Positions 49,237-50,003 of a DNA stretch of 50,003 nucleotides are shown piece by piece (position 1 is the first letter of the stretch; every line of letters starts with the position of its first letter). The DNA comes from Lachnospiraceae bacterium (lineage in GTDB: Bacteria > Bacillota > Clostridia > Lachnospirales > Lachnospiraceae). The translations under genes were made by a program, and so were the position numbers. The notes below the pieces were generated by a model that was given only the letters and a program-made list of their open reading frames with translations, did no database searches and was not told the DNA's origin. The stretch spans positions 1-50,003 of the forward strand of contig JAQYDI010000093.1 in the NCBI GenBank assembly GCA_028724245.1. Direction: 5' to 3'.

Positions 49237-49838
49237 TTGAACATTTTTCAAAATGGCTGTCTGCATGGCTGAGCCATAATGGTGGTGATCCGACACAGGA
49301 GAAAGTGTATGCTTATGGTATAGAATGTCTGGCAAATGAACTGATTTCTGATTTTTTACTTTTATTCTGCGGATTTTTAATGAACAAAACCATATATATT
49401 GTCATATGGTGCATGAGTTTTACAGCAGTCCGCCTTTTTCTGGGAGGATACCATGCTTCAACTCATGCACGGTGCATTTTAACAGGAACTGCCGCCGGAA
49501 TCTGCAGTCTTTCCATCAATCCCATATGGCCAACATTGTATCCCTGTGGCTTCCTCGTAATAACTGTATTTGCATTGGCAATCGCTTTTTTTCATGCACC
49601 AATTATACACAAAAACCATCCTGTATCCAATGAAAAAAGAAAAAAGGCGAAAGAAAAAGCTATTGCCGCAATTATTTTAGACAATTTTACCGCAATTATA
49701 GTATACCCTTATCACCATGAAATTTCATCCTCTATCATGACAGGATTACTAACTGCTTTATTAATGGCTGTACTCGCTATTGTCATATGTAAATTTAAAA
49801 ACCAAGCAGAATACATTACAGTACATAAAAATTTGTAA
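49233..49838 (+). CDS. agrB: AgrB-type autoinducer-processing membrane peptidase
   Basis: 201 residues with about five membrane spans. It cleaves the AgrD tail and forms the thiolactone. Catalytic residues are visible: histidine in GGYHASTHARC (H74) and cysteine seven residues on (C81), the same spacing as His77/Cys84 of S. aureus AgrB. Its start overlaps agrA as ATGA, so the order here is agrC-agrA-agrB with agrD divergent, unlike the agrBDCA order of Staphylococcus. Confidence 0.92.
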   Translation: MIEHFSKWLSAWLSHNGGDPTQEKVYAYGIECLANELISDFLLLFCGFLMNKTIYIVIWCMSFTAVRLFLGGYHASTHARCILTGTAAGICSLSINPIWPTLYPCGFLVITVFALAIAFFHAPIIHKNHPVSNEKRKKAKEKAIAAIILDNFTAIIVYPYHHEISSSIMTGLLTALLMAVLAIVICKFKNQAEYITVHKNL

Positions 49839-49953
49839 TCTGCCTTTGTCATACAGTTTGCCCTTATATGTCAGCTTCTTATGTAAGTTACACTAAACCG
49901 TTTTTTACAGTCATAAAAATGCCTGAAATCCTTGAAAAATCAAGCTTTTTTGC

Positions 49954-50003
49954 TTGCATAGAGTCGAAATATGTGGTATAATTTTAGTGTAACGGTTACA
50001 CTA
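49954..50003 (+). promoter_or_regulatory. Strong promoter with palindromic operator at the right edge
   Basis: TTGCAT (49954-49959) and TATAAT (49977-49982) with a 17-bp spacer, followed at once by TAGTGTAAC-G-GTTACACTA (49985-50003), a 19-bp palindrome over the expected start. A half copy GTTACACTA lies at 49887-49895. The controlled gene is outside the window; the form suits a GntR, LacI or TetR-type repressor. Confidence 0.65.

Noticed and set aside
49839-49953. An agrD gene behind agrB
   Set aside because: No frame with a central cysteine and acidic tail exists there; the AgrD candidate is on the opposite strand at 46.9 kb.

Overview
The window looks like a chromosomal segment of a Gram-positive, low-to-mid GC, endospore-lineage anaerobe, most likely a member of the Lachnospiraceae (Clostridia). 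Supporting signs are endonuclease-type mutL next to mutS, RNase Y, a SpoIIM-like protein, strong AGGAGG ribosome sites, a Clostridia-type LexA box at recA, and agr-type peptide signalling. No rRNA, tRNA or CRISPR array was seen.

Region 1 (1-16.6 kb) is conserved core. Reading leftward: mutL (cut by the window edge), mutS, lysA, a class I/II aminotransferase, a SpoIIM-like membrane protein, a Nudix ADP-ribose hydrolase, rny, recA, a lactonase-fold beta-propeller and asd. Reading rightward: rsmD, coaD and a coiled-coil protein. lysA and asd belong to lysine/DAP synthesis; the rest are housekeeping, repair and RNA turnover.

Region 2 (16.6-19.8 kb) is a tandem pair of one insertion sequence, one copy intact and one decayed by internal deletions. 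Region 3 (19.9-24.5 kb) holds small secreted or lipid-anchored proteins, a CHAP-type hydrolase and an ECF sigma/anti-sigma pair, with remnants of a local duplication.

Region 4 (24.7-31.8 kb plus 40.2-43.6 kb) appears to encode a second Sec export machine: a SecY paralogue, a 55-residue SecE-like protein overlapping it, a SecA paralogue 13 kb away, a type I signal peptidase translationally coupled to a zinc-ribbon/J-domain protein, a small membrane protein, a secreted protein and a sigma-70-like factor. secY2 and secA2 both carry the same palindrome about 90 bp before their start codons.

Region 5 (31.8-40.0 kb) lies inside that locus. It is an orphan AgrC/AgrA-like pair facing a FtsX/MacB-type ABC transporter, bounded by 106-bp inverted promoter repeats, followed by an IS1634-type transposase.

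Region 6 (43.8-50 kb) contains lipoproteins, a secreted amidase, and a full agr system: a 42-residue AgrD precursor on the minus strand, divergent from agrC-agrA-agrB. The agrC promoter and both promoters of region 5 carry the same pair of GCGTGAAC repeats, 21 bp apart and at one fixed distance from the -10 box. I infer one peptide-controlled regulon linking the two signalling loci and the ABC transporter. The window ends in a strong promoter with a palindromic operator for a gene outside it.
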